Positions 1 through 10,041 are shown, numbered from the stretch's first letter. The stretch: DNA of 64,000 bases from Tepidimonas fonticaldi (GCF_007556755.1 NZ_VJOO01000003.1:124001-188000); one strand, 5' to 3'. Numbers and translations are program-made. Notes: generated by a model not told the origin, from the sequence alone.

Positions 1-1
1 G

Positions 2-1588
2 CTGATCGACAGCGCCCTCGTCTCGCCGAGCGATTTGGCGCACACCATGTCGGTGGCGTTTGCCGCGCCGCTGATCGACCTGGACGCCATCGACCCGCAG
101 CGGCTGCCGCACCACCTGCTCGACCCCAAGACCTGTCAGCAATACCGCATCGTGCCGCTGGCGCGCCGCGGCAGCCGGCTGTCGGTGGCGACGGCCGACC
201 CGTCGGATCTGCAGGCGGCGGAGAAGGTCAAGTTCGAGACGCAACTGGCCGTCGACTGGATCATCGCCGAGGTGGACAAGCTCGGCAAACTGGTCGAGAC
301 CTACACCGCCAGCGCCGGGCAGGTCATCGAGCAGATCGTCGGCCAGACCTTCGACTTCGAGGCCGAAGGCATCGAGATGACCCCGGCCGAGCCGGCGGAC
401 AAGGTGGCCGCCGAGGTCGAGGACGCCCCGATCGTCAAGTTTCTGCAGAAGATGCTGCTGGACGCGTACACCATGCGCGCGTCGGATCTGCACTTCGAGC
501 CCTACGAGCACCACTACCGCGTACGGATGCGCATCGACGGCCAGCTGCGCGAGATCGCCACGCCGCCGGTGGCGATCAAGGACAAGCTGGCCTCGCGCAT
601 CAAGGTCATCTCCAAGCTCGACATCGCCGAGAAGCGCGTGCCGCAAGACGGGCGCATGAAGCTCAAGGTCGGTCCGGACAAGGTGATCGACTTTCGCGTC
701 AGCACGCTGCCGACGCTGTTCGGCGAGAAGGTCGTCATCCGCATCCTGGACCCCAGCAGCGCGCAGATGGGCATCGACGCGCTCGGCTACGAGCCGGACG
801 AGAAGGACAAGCTGCTGGCGGCGATCAACCGCCCCTACGGCATGGTGCTGGTCACCGGTCCCACCGGTTCGGGCAAGACGGTGTCGCTGTACAGCTGCCT
901 GAACCTGCTCAACCAGCCCGGCGTCAACATCTCCACCGCCGAGGACCCGGCCGAGATCAACCTGCCCGGCGTCAACCAGGTCAACGTCAACGAGAAGGCC
1001 GGCCTGACCTTCGCCGCGGCGCTGCGCGCCTTTCTGCGCCAGGACCCGGACATCATCATGGTCGGCGAGATCCGCGACCTCGAGACCGCCGACATCGCCA
1101 TCAAGGCCGCGCAGACCGGCCACCTGGTGCTGTCGACCCTGCACACCAACGACGCGCCGTCGACGCTGACGCGGCTGGTCAACATGGGCGTGGCGCCGTT
1201 CAACATCGCCGCCAGCGTCAACCTGATCACCGCGCAGCGGCTGGCGCGGCGCCTGTGCCCCAAGTGCAAGGTGCCGCACCACGACCTGCCGCGCCAGGCG
1301 CTGCTGGACGCCGGCTTCACCGAACAGGACCTGGAAGGCGACTGGCAGCCGTACAAACCGGTCGGCTGCTCCGCCTGCCACGACGGCTACAAGGGGCGCG
1401 TCGGCATCTACCAGGTGATGCCCGTCAGCGAGGCGATCCAGCAGCTGATCCTGTGCGGCGCCAGCGCGCTGGAGATCGCCGAGCAGGCGCGCCGCGAGGG
1501 CGTGCGCACGCTGCGCGAAAGCGGCCTGCGCAAGGTTAAGATGGGCATCACGTCGTTGGAGGAGGTGCTGTCGGCGACCAACGACTGA
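2..1588 (+). CDS. pilB: Type IV pilus extension ATPase PilB (5' end outside window)
   Basis: Hexameric cytoplasmic AAA-type ATPase that powers pilin polymerisation at the PilC platform. The reading frame is open to the left edge, and the residues before the first TTG/ATG read as a normal continuation of the N-terminal domain, so about 50-60 residues are missing from the start. Walker A GPTGSGKT lies at 857-880; the Asp box, Walker B (DIIMVGEIRD) and His box (LSTLHTND) follow in order. Two CxxC pairs (CPKC and CSAC) form the zinc site typical of PilB/GspE rather than PilT. Directly followed by pilC. Very sure of the family; PilB rather than GspE is supported by the adjacent pilC and absence of other gsp genes. 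Confidence 0.93.
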   Translation: MIDSALVSPSDLAHTMSVAFAAPLIDLDAIDPQRLPHHLLDPKTCQQYRIVPLARRGSRLSVATADPSDLQAAEKVKFETQLAVDWIIAEVDKLGKLVETYTASAGQVIEQIVGQTFDFEAEGIEMTPAEPADKVAAEVEDAPIVKFLQKMLLDAYTMRASDLHFEPYEHHYRVRMRIDGQLREIATPPVAIKDKLASRIKVISKLDIAEKRVPQDGRMKLKVGPDKVIDFRVSTLPTLFGEKVVIRILDPSSAQMGIDALGYEPDEKDKLLAAINRPYGMVLVTGPTGSGKTVSLYSCLNLLNQPGVNISTAEDPAEINLPGVNQVNVNEKAGLTFAAALRAFLRQDPDIIMVGEIRDLETADIAIKAAQTGHLVLSTLHTNDAPSTLTRLVNMGVAPFNIAASVNLITAQRLARRLCPKCKVPHHDLPRQALLDAGFTEQDLEGDWQPYKPVGCSACHDGYKGRVGIYQVMPVSEAIQQLILCGASALEIAEQARREGVRTLRESGLRKVKMGITSLEEVLSATND

Positions 1589-1641
1589 CGGCCCCAGTCG
1601 CCCGCGCCCGTTCATCGCCGACATCCACGGAGGGATCGCCC

Positions 1642-2856
1642 ATGGCCACCGCACCCCCCGCCGCCCGGGACCACGTCTTCGAGTGGGAGGGCAAGGACCG
1701 CCACGGCAAGACCGTCAAGGGCGAACTGCGCGCCGCCGGCGAGGCGCAGGTGCAGGCGCAGCTGCGCCGCCAGGGCATCGTGGTGCAGAAGGTCAAGCGG
1801 CGCCGGCTCGCCTCGGCCAAGCGCATCAAACCCAAGGACATCGCCATCTTCACGCGCCAGCTGGCCACGATGATGAAGGCCGGCGTGCCGCTGCTGCAGG
1901 CGTTCGACATCGTCGGCCGCGGCAACCCCAACCCGAGCGTGGCGCGGCTGCTGTACGAGATCCGCACCGACGTCGAGACCGGCACCTCGCTGTCGGCGGC
2001 GTTCCGCAAGCACCCGGCCCACTTCAACTCGCTGTACTGCAACCTGGTGGAAGCGGGCGAGGCGGCCGGCATCCTGGAGGACATCCTCGACCGCCTGTCC
2101 ACCTACCTGGAGAAGACCGAGGCCATCAAGGGCAAGGTCAGGTCGGCGCTGATGTACCCGACCGCGGTGCTGGTGGTGGCCTTCATCGTCGTGTCGGTGA
2201 TCATGATCTTCGTCGTGCCGGCGTTCAAGGAGGTGTTCACCTCGTTCGGCGCCGACCTGCCGGCGCCGACGCTGGCGGTCATCGCCATGAGCGAATTTTT
2301 CGTCGCCTACTGGTGGCTGATCTTCGGCGCGCTGGGCGGCGGGCTGTACTTCTTCTTCCAGGCCTGGAAGCGCAGCGAAAAAGTGCAGCACTTCATGGAC
2401 CGGCTGCTGCTGCGGCTGCCGATCTTCGGCCAGCTGGTGGAAAAATCCGTCGTCGCGCGCTGGACACGGACGCTGTCGACGATGTTCGCCGCCGGCGTGC
2501 CGCTGGTGGACGCGCTCGACTCGGTCGGCGGCGCGGCCGGCAACTCGGTCTACGCCGACGCCACCACCAAGATCCAGCAGGAGGTCGCCACCGGCACGGC
2601 GCTGACGCAGGCCATGAACAACACCGGCATCTTCCCGTCGATGGTGCTGCAGATGTGCGCCATCGGCGAGGAATCCGGCTCCATCGACCACATGCTCGGC
2701 AAGGCGGCCGACTTCTACGAGCAGGAGGTCGACGACATGGTGGCGGGCCTCTCGAGCCTGATGGAGCCGATCATCATCGTGATTCTCGGCACCATCATCG
2801 GCGGCATCGTGGTGGCGATGTACCTGCCGATCTTCAAGCTGGGCGCGGTGGTGTGA
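1642..2856 (+). CDS. pilC: Type IV pilus inner-membrane platform protein PilC
   Basis: Polytopic inner-membrane platform that couples PilB/PilT ATPase motion to pilin insertion and extraction. The 404-residue length is normal for the family. It opens with the short cytoplasmic motif FEWEGKDRHGKTVKGE, then two T2SSF domains (roughly residues 70-195 and 275-395), each followed by a hydrophobic segment; the last one ends IIGGIVVAMYLPIFKLG, which is characteristic of PilC. A GGAGG-type ribosome site (cggagggatcgcc) sits just before the ATG. Spacing from pilB is 53 bases, so the two are probably one transcript. The prepilin peptidase pilD, often next in beta- and gammaproteobacteria, is not here. 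Confidence 0.95.
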   Translation: MATAPPAARDHVFEWEGKDRHGKTVKGELRAAGEAQVQAQLRRQGIVVQKVKRRRLASAKRIKPKDIAIFTRQLATMMKAGVPLLQAFDIVGRGNPNPSVARLLYEIRTDVETGTSLSAAFRKHPAHFNSLYCNLVEAGEAAGILEDILDRLSTYLEKTEAIKGKVRSALMYPTAVLVVAFIVVSVIMIFVVPAFKEVFTSFGADLPAPTLAVIAMSEFFVAYWWLIFGALGGGLYFFFQAWKRSEKVQHFMDRLLLRLPIFGQLVEKSVVARWTRTLSTMFAAGVPLVDALDSVGGAAGNSVYADATTKIQQEVATGTALTQAMNNTGIFPSMVLQMCAIGEESGSIDHMLGKAADFYEQEVDDMVAGLSSLMEPIIIVILGTIIGGIVVAMYLPIFKLGAVV

Positions 2857-2858
2857 GC

Positions 2859-4550
2859 ATGTCCGCGCCGGGGCCGGGGCGGCCGGTGGAGATGCACCGA
2901 TCGGCCGCCCTGGTCGTCGATGGCAATCCCACCACCCGCATGACGCTGGCAGGGCAGCTGCGGGGCTTTGGCTTCACCTCCATCAGCCAGGCCAGCCGCA
3001 TCGCCGATGCGCGGCGCGAGATCGAGCGCCACGCCTTCGACCTCGTGGTCTGCAGCGACGCCTTCCCGCGCGGCGGCTCCGGCCAGGCGCTGCTGGACGA
3101 CCTGCGCCGCAGCGGGCTGCTGCCGTTCGGCACGGTGTTCATCCTCATCACCGACGAGGCCACCTACCTGAAAGTCGCCGAGGCGGCCGAGTCGTCGGTG
3201 GACAGCTACATCGTGCGCCCCTACTCCGCCGGCAGCCTGTACGACCGTATCGAGCAGGCGCAGCGGCGCAAGGCGGCGCTGTGGGACATCCACCGCGCGC
3301 TGGAAGAAGGCCGCTACGACGACGCCGTCGAGCTGTGCCTGCAGCGCTTTGCGGCCCGGGGGCCGCAGTGGTTGTCGGCCGCGCGCTGGGGGGCGGAGAT
3401 CCTGCTGCGCCTGGGCCGCTTTGGCCAGGCGCAGGCCCTGTTCCAATCCATCTGGGACACCGAGCCCCACCCCTGGGCCCTGCTGGGCGTGGCGCGCTGC
3501 CAGCTCGACAGCGGGGCCACCGTGGCGGCACTGGACACCCTGCGCCATTTGATCGAAACCGCCCCCGACTACCCCGACGCCTACGACGTGCTCGGGCGGG
3601 CGCAGATGGAGCTGGGGCAGTTCGAGGACGCGCTCGGCAGCCTGAGCAAGGCGCTGGAGGCCACCCCCATGGCCATCGGCCGCCAACAGCGGCTGGGCAT
3701 GCTGGCGTTCTTTCTGGGCAACCGGGACAAGGCCATCGAACTGCTGCAGCGCGCCACCTACCTGGGGCTCGACTCCAAGATGTTCGACGCCGAGAGCCTG
3801 GTGCTGCTGGCCATCGCCGCCTTCGAGCGCCGCGACCCGGCGGAACTCGAGCGCCATCACGGCGAGCTGCGCAAGCGCGCCCTGGCCAACCCCGAGGACG
3901 CGCGGCTGCAGCGCTTCGTGCAACTGGTCGATCTGCTGGCCCACGCCAACGAGCACAGCGCAGACGCCATCGCGCCCGCCCTGGCCACCATCGGTGAGAC
4001 CGTCGTCGCGCCCGATTTCGACATGGAGGCCGCCTGCAACCTGCTGGCCGTGCTCGCCGCCCTGGCGCGGCACACCGCCCTGCCCGACCAAGAGGCCCTG
4101 GTCACCCGGCTGGGCCTGCGCTTTGCCACCTCCAAGGCCATGGGCGAGCTGCTCGCCAACGCCGCCAGCCACCACACCCGGTATGCCGAGCGCCTGCGCG
4201 AGTGCGAAGCCACCATGGTGCAGCGCATCGAACAGGCGCTGCGCCGCGCCAGCCAGGGCGAGCCGGTGCTGGCGCTGGCGGAGCTGTACGCCGTGGCGCA
4301 GGAGAGCTTCAACGCCCGGGCGGTGGAGACCGCCTGGCTGATGTTGCAGCGCTACGACGGCGACATCCCCAACGCCGACAGCTGGCGCACCCGGGTGGCT
4401 GCCTTGCGCCAGGCGTATGGGACGGCGCGCAACCGCCCCGCCTTGGGCGACCCGCGGCTGCGCCCCTCGGGGGGCGTCAATCTGGGCCCCATGGACCGCG
4501 CCGCGCCCCCCGCCATCCCCCCTGGGCATGCCGATAATCCCGCGCCATGA
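2859..4550 (+). CDS. Degenerate receiver domain plus TPR protein (paralogue 1, Ser at phospho-site)
   Basis: 563 residues, starting two bases after the pilC stop. Residues about 14-130 have a CheY-like fold pattern, but the second acidic residue of the N-terminal pair is Gly (VVDGNP, D21-G22), the phospho-acceptor position is Ser66 (DLVVCSDAFP, where CheY has [10 protein letters not shown]), and the conserved Lys is Arg120; Thr98 is kept. The rest is a helical TPR-like array (for example AYDVLGRAQMELGQFEDALGSL) ending in a Pro-rich tail. It cannot be phosphorylated in the usual way at that position, so it is probably a scaffold or a regulator using protein contacts. Position suggests a link to type IV pili, but this is inference. 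Start ATG chosen because it is the first after pilC. Confidence 0.85.
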   Translation: MSAPGPGRPVEMHRSAALVVDGNPTTRMTLAGQLRGFGFTSISQASRIADARREIERHAFDLVVCSDAFPRGGSGQALLDDLRRSGLLPFGTVFILITDEATYLKVAEAAESSVDSYIVRPYSAGSLYDRIEQAQRRKAALWDIHRALEEGRYDDAVELCLQRFAARGPQWLSAARWGAEILLRLGRFGQAQALFQSIWDTEPHPWALLGVARCQLDSGATVAALDTLRHLIETAPDYPDAYDVLGRAQMELGQFEDALGSLSKALEATPMAIGRQQRLGMLAFFLGNRDKAIELLQRATYLGLDSKMFDAESLVLLAIAAFERRDPAELERHHGELRKRALANPEDARLQRFVQLVDLLAHANEHSADAIAPALATIGETVVAPDFDMEAACNLLAVLAALARHTALPDQEALVTRLGLRFATSKAMGELLANAASHHTRYAERLRECEATMVQRIEQALRRASQGEPVLALAELYAVAQESFNARAVETAWLMLQRYDGDIPNADSWRTRVAALRQAYGTARNRPALGDPRLRPSGGVNLGPMDRAAPPAIPPGHADNPAP

Positions 4551-6193
4551 GCCTGATGGATCTGTACGGGGCCACGGCGCTGGTCATCGATGGCAATCCC
4601 ACGTCGCGCTCCATCCTGGTGTCCCAACTGCGCGAGATGGGCGCCCGCACGGTGGCGCAAAGCCCCCGCATCACCGACGCCCGCCGCCAGCTCGAGTTCC
4701 GCACCTTCGACGTCGTGGTGTGCGAGCAGCATTTTCCCAACGACACGGGCACGGGCCAGGCGCTGCTGGACGATCTGCGCCGCGCCGGGCTGCTGCCCTT
4801 CGCCACCGTGTTCATCATGGTCACGGCCGAGGCGGCCTACTCCAAGGTCGCCGAGGCGGCCGAGTCCGCGCTCGACTCGTACCTGCTCAAACCCTTCACC
4901 GCCAGCCAGTTGGCACAGCGCATTGGCCAGGCGCGGCACCGCAAGACGGTGCTCAAGGACATTTTCGAGGCCGTCGAGGGCGGGCGGTATGAGCGCGCCG
5001 CCGAGCTGTGCCTGCGGCGCTTTCAGCAGCGTGACGACTACTGGCTGTATGCGGCGCGGGTCGGCGCCGAGCTGCTGCTGCGGCTGGAGCGCTACGACGA
5101 GGCCCAGCGCCTGTACGAAGCGGTGGTCGAGGCCAAAGCCATGCCCTGGGCCAAGCTGGGCGTGGCGCGCGCGCAGCTCGAAGCCGGGCAGTCGCAAAAA
5201 GCCAGCCAGACCCTGCAGGGCCTGATCAACGGCGAGCCCGGATACGCCGACGCCTACGACGTCATGGGGCGCGCCCAGATTGAACTGGGCAACTTCGACG
5301 CCGCCTTAGCCGCTTACCGCATGGCCACCGATCTGACACCCTCGTCCATCAGCCGGCTGCAGCGCCACGGCATGCTGGCGCACTACTGCGGCCAGGGCGC
5401 GCTGGCCGAGGAGTTGCTGGCGCGCTCGGTCCGGCTGGGGCTGGACTCCAAGATGTTCGATGCGCAGTCGCTGGTGCTGCTGGGCTTCATGCGCTTCGAG
5501 GCCGGGGACCGCAAAGGCCTGCAACGCTACCTGGACGACGCCCTGCGCATGGTGGAGCGCCACCCCAAATCGCTGCGGCTGCGGCGGCTGGCCCAGGTGC
5601 TGGAAATCGCCCTGCTCCTGCACGATGCGCAGGTGGCGCGGGTGCTCAGCCAGGTGCGCGCGATGATGGCCACCATCACCGAGGCGGACTTCGACTTCGA
5701 GGCCGCCTGCAACCTGACCACCCTGCTCGCCTACCAGGCCCAGCGCGCCATCCAGATCGACGAGGTCGAGGAGCGCCTGACCGTGCTGGGGCGGCGCTTT
5801 TGCACTTCCAAGGCCTTGACGGCGCTGCTGGCGCAAGCGGCCAACGCCCACCCCCCGTATGCCGAGCGGCTGTCCACCCTGCACAACGAGGTGCTGGGCA
5901 TCGTGGAACACGCCATGCGCCAGAACCTGGCCGGCAACCCGCGCGCGGCCGTGCTGGAACTGATCGAGCAAGGGCGCGCCACCTGCAACGCCAAAATCAT
6001 CGAATCCGCCTGGGGCGTGCTCAAACGCTATGAATCGCGCATCGACGACGCCGCGGCGCTGGCCGACGTCATCCAGCCGCTGCGCGAGCGCTACCAGTCC
6101 TACGCCAACAAATCCGTGATCGGCGACAAGGCCGCCCGGCAGGCCGGCGGGGTGAGCCTGCGGGTCATGGACGTCAAAACGGTGGAAGGCTGA
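4547..6193 (+). CDS. Degenerate receiver domain plus TPR protein (paralogue 2, Glu at phospho-site)
   Basis: 548 residues; its ATG overlaps the previous stop (ATGA), so it is translationally coupled to paralogue 1. The two align along their whole length (QALLDDLRR, GLDSKMFDA, DAYDVxGRAQxELG, and a shared C-terminal GGVxL motif), indicating tandem duplication followed by divergence. The receiver keeps one N-terminal Asp (VIDGNP, D15-G16), Thr93 and Lys115, but the phospho-acceptor is Glu60 (DVVVCEQHFP). Glu at this position can mimic the phosphorylated state in some receivers, so this copy may be locked 'on'. TPR-like helices fill about residues 130-480. Partner unknown; role in pilus or surface behaviour is inferred only from location. 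Confidence 0.85.
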   Translation: MSLMDLYGATALVIDGNPTSRSILVSQLREMGARTVAQSPRITDARRQLEFRTFDVVVCEQHFPNDTGTGQALLDDLRRAGLLPFATVFIMVTAEAAYSKVAEAAESALDSYLLKPFTASQLAQRIGQARHRKTVLKDIFEAVEGGRYERAAELCLRRFQQRDDYWLYAARVGAELLLRLERYDEAQRLYEAVVEAKAMPWAKLGVARAQLEAGQSQKASQTLQGLINGEPGYADAYDVMGRAQIELGNFDAALAAYRMATDLTPSSISRLQRHGMLAHYCGQGALAEELLARSVRLGLDSKMFDAQSLVLLGFMRFEAGDRKGLQRYLDDALRMVERHPKSLRLRRLAQVLEIALLLHDAQVARVLSQVRAMMATITEADFDFEAACNLTTLLAYQAQRAIQIDEVEERLTVLGRRFCTSKALTALLAQAANAHPPYAERLSTLHNEVLGIVEHAMRQNLAGNPRAAVLELIEQGRATCNAKIIESAWGVLKRYESRIDDAAALADVIQPLRERYQSYANKSVIGDKAARQAGGVSLRVMDVKTVEG

Positions 6194-6202
6194 TTCTGCG
6201 TG

Positions 6203-7426
6203 TCAGGGCGACGAGGCGCCCGCGCCCCCGGCGCGCAGCCATGCGGCGATCAGGGCGCGCTCGTCCTCCGTCATCCCGGTCGCGTTGTTGAGCGGCATCT
6301 GGCGCGTGACCACCACCTGCTGATAGACGGCCTGCGCATGCTGCGCCAGCGCCGGGGCGGAGTCCAGCCGTACATTCTTGGACGCCAGCGCCTCGCCATG
6401 GCACATCACGCAGCGCTGCTGCACCACCGCCATCACCTGGGCCGCATCGGGAGGGGCCGCCATGGCCCCCGCACTGGCGGGCGTTGCCGGCCGCAGCCAG
6501 ACGACGACGGCCACGATCACCGCCACGCCCACCACCGCATACGGCCACGGGTGGGCGTTGCGCCCCAGGTGGTAGCCGTGGCGCAGCACGAAAAACTGGC
6601 GAATCGCCGCGCCCGCGGCCATCAGCGCCAGCAGCACCAGCGCATTGGACGCGTGCCCGTACAGAAAGCTGTAGTGGTTGCTCAACATCGCAAACACCAC
6701 CGGCAGCGTGAAATACGTGTTGTGCACGCTGCGCTGCTTGCCGCGCTGGCCATGCGCCGGATCGGGCGTCTGCCCCGCGCGCAAAGCCGCCACGACCTTG
6801 CGCTGGCCGGGGATGATCCAGAACAGCACATTGGCGCTCATGGCCGTGGCCAACATCGCCCCGACGATCAAGAACGCGGCGCGCCCCGCAAACCACTGGC
6901 ACGCCAGCCACGCGGCCAAGGCCACCAAGGCCGCGACCGCCCACCCCACCTTGCGGTCACCCCCCGGCGTCTGGCCCCAGAGGCGGCAAATGCCGTCGTA
7001 CAGCACCCAAAACACCACCAGAAACCCGAGCGCGGCCGCCCCGGCCATCCACGGGGCCGGCCACGCATACACCCGCGGATCGACCAGATAGACATTGGCC
7101 TGCCACAGGTAGGACACGGCAAACAGGGCAAAGCCGCTGAGCCAGGTGGTGTAGCTCTCCCAATAGAACCAGTGCAATCGCGGCGGCAGACTGGGCGGCG
7201 CCACCGCATACTTGACCGGGTGGTAGAACCCGCCGCCGTGCACCGCCCACAACTCGCCCGTGGCCCCGTCGCGGCGCAGCCGCTCGTCCGCCGGCGGCGT
7301 CAGGCTGCTGTCCAGAAAGACGAAGTAAAACGACGACCCGATCCACGCGATGGCCGCGATCACATGCAGCCAGCGCAACAAAAAATTGGCCCAGTCCAGC
7401 AGATAGGCGTCCACGGTGCGCTCCAT
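6203..7426 (-). CDS. puuD: Urate hydroxylase PuuD with C-terminal cytochrome c domain
   Basis: Membrane-bound urate oxidase of the PuuD family, which oxidises urate to 5-hydroxyisourate and passes electrons to a fused cytochrome c. 407 residues. The first ~310 residues are hydrophobic helices with family-typical stretches (RWLHVIAAIAWIGSSFYF near the start, then GGGFYHPVKY and HWFYWESYTTW). After a linker the tail carries a heme c site CVMCH at about 339-343 and a later Met (RQMPLN) as likely axial ligand. ATG at 7424-7426 is preferred to the upstream GTG/ATG because the family begins a few residues before the first helix. No other purine degradation gene is adjacent. It converges on the receiver-TPR pair, leaving 9 bases. 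Confidence 0.88.
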   Translation of the reverse strand: MERTVDAYLLDWANFLLRWLHVIAAIAWIGSSFYFVFLDSSLTPPADERLRRDGATGELWAVHGGGFYHPVKYAVAPPSLPPRLHWFYWESYTTWLSGFALFAVSYLWQANVYLVDPRVYAWPAPWMAGAAALGFLVVFWVLYDGICRLWGQTPGGDRKVGWAVAALVALAAWLACQWFAGRAAFLIVGAMLATAMSANVLFWIIPGQRKVVAALRAGQTPDPAHGQRGKQRSVHNTYFTLPVVFAMLSNHYSFLYGHASNALVLLALMAAGAAIRQFFVLRHGYHLGRNAHPWPYAVVGVAVIVAVVVWLRPATPASAGAMAAPPDAAQVMAVVQQRCVMCHGEALASKNVRLDSAPALAQHAQAVYQQVVVTRQMPLNNATGMTEDERALIAAWLRAGGAGASSP

Positions 7427-7624
7427 GCGCGTCGCGCGCAGGCGTTGTGCGGCCCCCACCACCGCGGGCGCTGTGGGAGCCCCTGGCCGCGACCCGCGCA
7501 CGCACCGCCCCACCCGGACGGTCCGCGCGCCCTTGCGCCGCTGCGACCCATCCGAAGTGTATACAGTTTTTGGCCGGTGGCGGCACCCGTTGCGGCCATC
7601 GGCATGGAACGGCGCGGTTTTCGG

Positions 7625-7630
7625 TATAAT
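7625..7630 (+). promoter_or_regulatory. -10 box of the tRNA-Ala/tRNA-Lys transcript
   Basis: A perfect TATAAT lies 11 bases before the mature 5' end of tRNA-Ala. The -35 region 16-18 bases upstream is a poor match, so only the -10 is called. Confidence 0.6.
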
Positions 7631-7641
7631 GTGCGCTTCAC

Positions 7642-7717
7642 GGGCCGATAGCTCAGCTGGGAGAGCGCTGCGTTCGCAATGCAGAGGTCGGGAGTTCGAT
7701 CCTCCTTCGGTCCACCA
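7642..7717 (+). tRNA. tRNA-Ala (anticodon CGC)
   Basis: A 76-base cloverleaf with encoded CCA. The acceptor stem GGGCCGA pairs with TCGGTCC and includes the G3:U70 wobble pair that identifies alanine tRNAs. D stem GCTC/GAGC, anticodon stem CTGCG/TGCAG with loop TTCGCAA (anticodon CGC), and T loop TTCGATC all fold. It is followed seven bases later by tRNA-Lys, probably on one precursor. Confidence 0.95.
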
Positions 7718-7724
7718 AACGGCA

Positions 7725-7800
7725 GGGTTCTTAGCTCAGTTGGTAGAGCAGCGGACTCTTAATCCGTAGGTCGTAGGTTCGAATCCTACAGGACCCACCA
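7725..7800 (+). tRNA. tRNA-Lys (anticodon CTT)
   Basis: A 76-base cloverleaf with encoded CCA: acceptor GGGTTCT/AGGACCC, D stem GCTC/GAGC, anticodon stem GCGGA/TCCGT with loop CTCTTAA (anticodon CTT), T stem GTAGG/CCTAC. A hairpin terminator follows 16 bases downstream. Confidence 0.96.
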
Positions 7801-7816
7801 GCCAAATCAATGACTT

Positions 7817-7840
7817 AGCCCGCCACCGAGCGGGCTTTTT
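7817..7840 (+). terminator. Rho-independent terminator of the tRNA-Ala-Lys unit
   Basis: Perfect 7-bp stem AGCCCGC/GCGGGCT with a six-base loop, followed by four more T. The same stem ends the tRNA-Met unit. It also lies just past the convergent ychF stop codon. Confidence 0.85.
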
Positions 7841-7854
7841 CATGCCCGCGGGCG

Positions 7855-8949
<1,095 letters not shown>

Positions 8950-9062
8950 GGCGGGGCGACGGGTGGGAGGTGGGCGGGGCGGCGGCACGCGCCGGCGAAA
9001 GCTGGGATTTTACCGGGGGCCGCAGGGGCCAGGCGCGGCCCGGCTGCGCGCATCCGCGCGCA

Positions 9063-9965
9063 TCACCATGCCCCCCAATGCCCTGTGCCGCGCATGCCCT
9101 CGTGCAGCATGTGCCCGTCGCCGCGGCGCACGATGGCATTCATGCCAAAGGTGACGGCCCCCATCAGGCGCTTGTCCTGACGGTAGGTGTGCAGCAGCGG
9201 GCTGAGGCGGCCGTCCGGCACCCCCGTGGCCGGATCCACGTCGGGGATGGTGCAGCGCGCGCACGGCTTGACGAGTTGCAACGTGACGGCCGGCGCATCG
9301 GCGGGGGCGCCCTCGGCGTGCCAATCGATGCGGTCGATGCGGTCCTCGTCGTGCGGATACGTCCCACCCAGCACCAGGTTGGCGCGCAAGCGTTCGATGC
9401 CCACCGGAGGGTACCCCTGGGCCGCCAGCCGTTCGTTCAGATCGTCGAGCGACGCGCTGGAGACCACCAGCAACGGAAAGCCGTCACCAAAGGTATTGGG
9501 GGCCTCGACCCCGCCCGTCCAGCGCAGCGAGGACAGGCGCCGCTCCTGCGGATCGAACCGCACCAGCCGCAGGGGCCCCAGGCCCGGCGGCAGGTCCGCG
9601 CCCAAAAAGTCGGTGAACCATTGCGCCGCGACGTCCCCCATGTCGTAGGCGTCCACCGCATCGTCCCAAATGCGCACGCGCCGCGGCGACTCGGCCGCGT
9701 CGAGCGCGAGGTGCAGCGACAGCATGCCTGGCGCGCGCAGCTCCAGCCGCCCCATGCGCAGGCGCGGCTGGATCAAGGCCATGCGCGGCAGCTCGCGCTG
9801 CGAGACGAACTCGCCGTCCGCATCCACCACCATCCAGGTGCGGTCCCACTCCAGGCCCGTCTCCAGCAGCTCGACCGAGCGCAAACGGATGCCGGCACAG
9901 GACTTGACCGGGTAGATCCACAGTTGATCCAGGGTGAGCGGCAGCGTATCGGGGGCGTCGTTCAT
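9063..9965 (-). CDS. MOSC domain protein (YcbX/mARC-like)
   Basis: Molybdenum cofactor sulfurase C-terminal (MOSC) family protein of 300 residues. An N-terminal beta-barrel (MOSC_N) starts LWIYPVKSCAGI, and the MOSC core ends in the conserved cysteine motif KPCARCTIPDVDPATG, whose Cys is the likely Mo ligand in this family. Known members reduce N-hydroxylated compounds using a ferredoxin or flavin partner; no [2Fe-2S] domain is fused here, unlike E. coli YcbX, so a separate electron donor would be needed. Divergent from the monooxygenase at 10042. Family assignment is firm, substrate is not. Confidence 0.87.
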   Translation of the reverse strand: MNDAPDTLPLTLDQLWIYPVKSCAGIRLRSVELLETGLEWDRTWMVVDADGEFVSQRELPRMALIQPRLRMGRLELRAPGMLSLHLALDAAESPRRVRIWDDAVDAYDMGDVAAQWFTDFLGADLPPGLGPLRLVRFDPQERRLSSLRWTGGVEAPNTFGDGFPLLVVSSASLDDLNERLAAQGYPPVGIERLRANLVLGGTYPHDEDRIDRIDWHAEGAPADAPAVTLQLVKPCARCTIPDVDPATGVPDGRLSPLLHTYRQDKRLMGAVTFGMNAIVRRGDGHMLHEGMRGTGHWGAW

Positions 9966-10041
9966 GGCGGTGAGCCCTGTGGCGGGGTGATCGGCAAGCC
10001 GCCATTGTGCCCACAGTCGTACCGACGCCTACAATGCCTTT

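Noticed and set aside
1683..2856. Long open frame running through pilC in another frame and joined to the first receiver-TPR gene
   Set aside because: Composition is Arg/Gly/Ala-rich and non-native; it is a GC-rich shadow of pilC. Only the part from 2859 is real.
4530..4537. GCCGATAA, identical to a sigma-28 -10, just before the second receiver-TPR gene
   Set aside because: No TAAA-like -35 at 11-base spacing; the area is coding sequence of the first paralogue.
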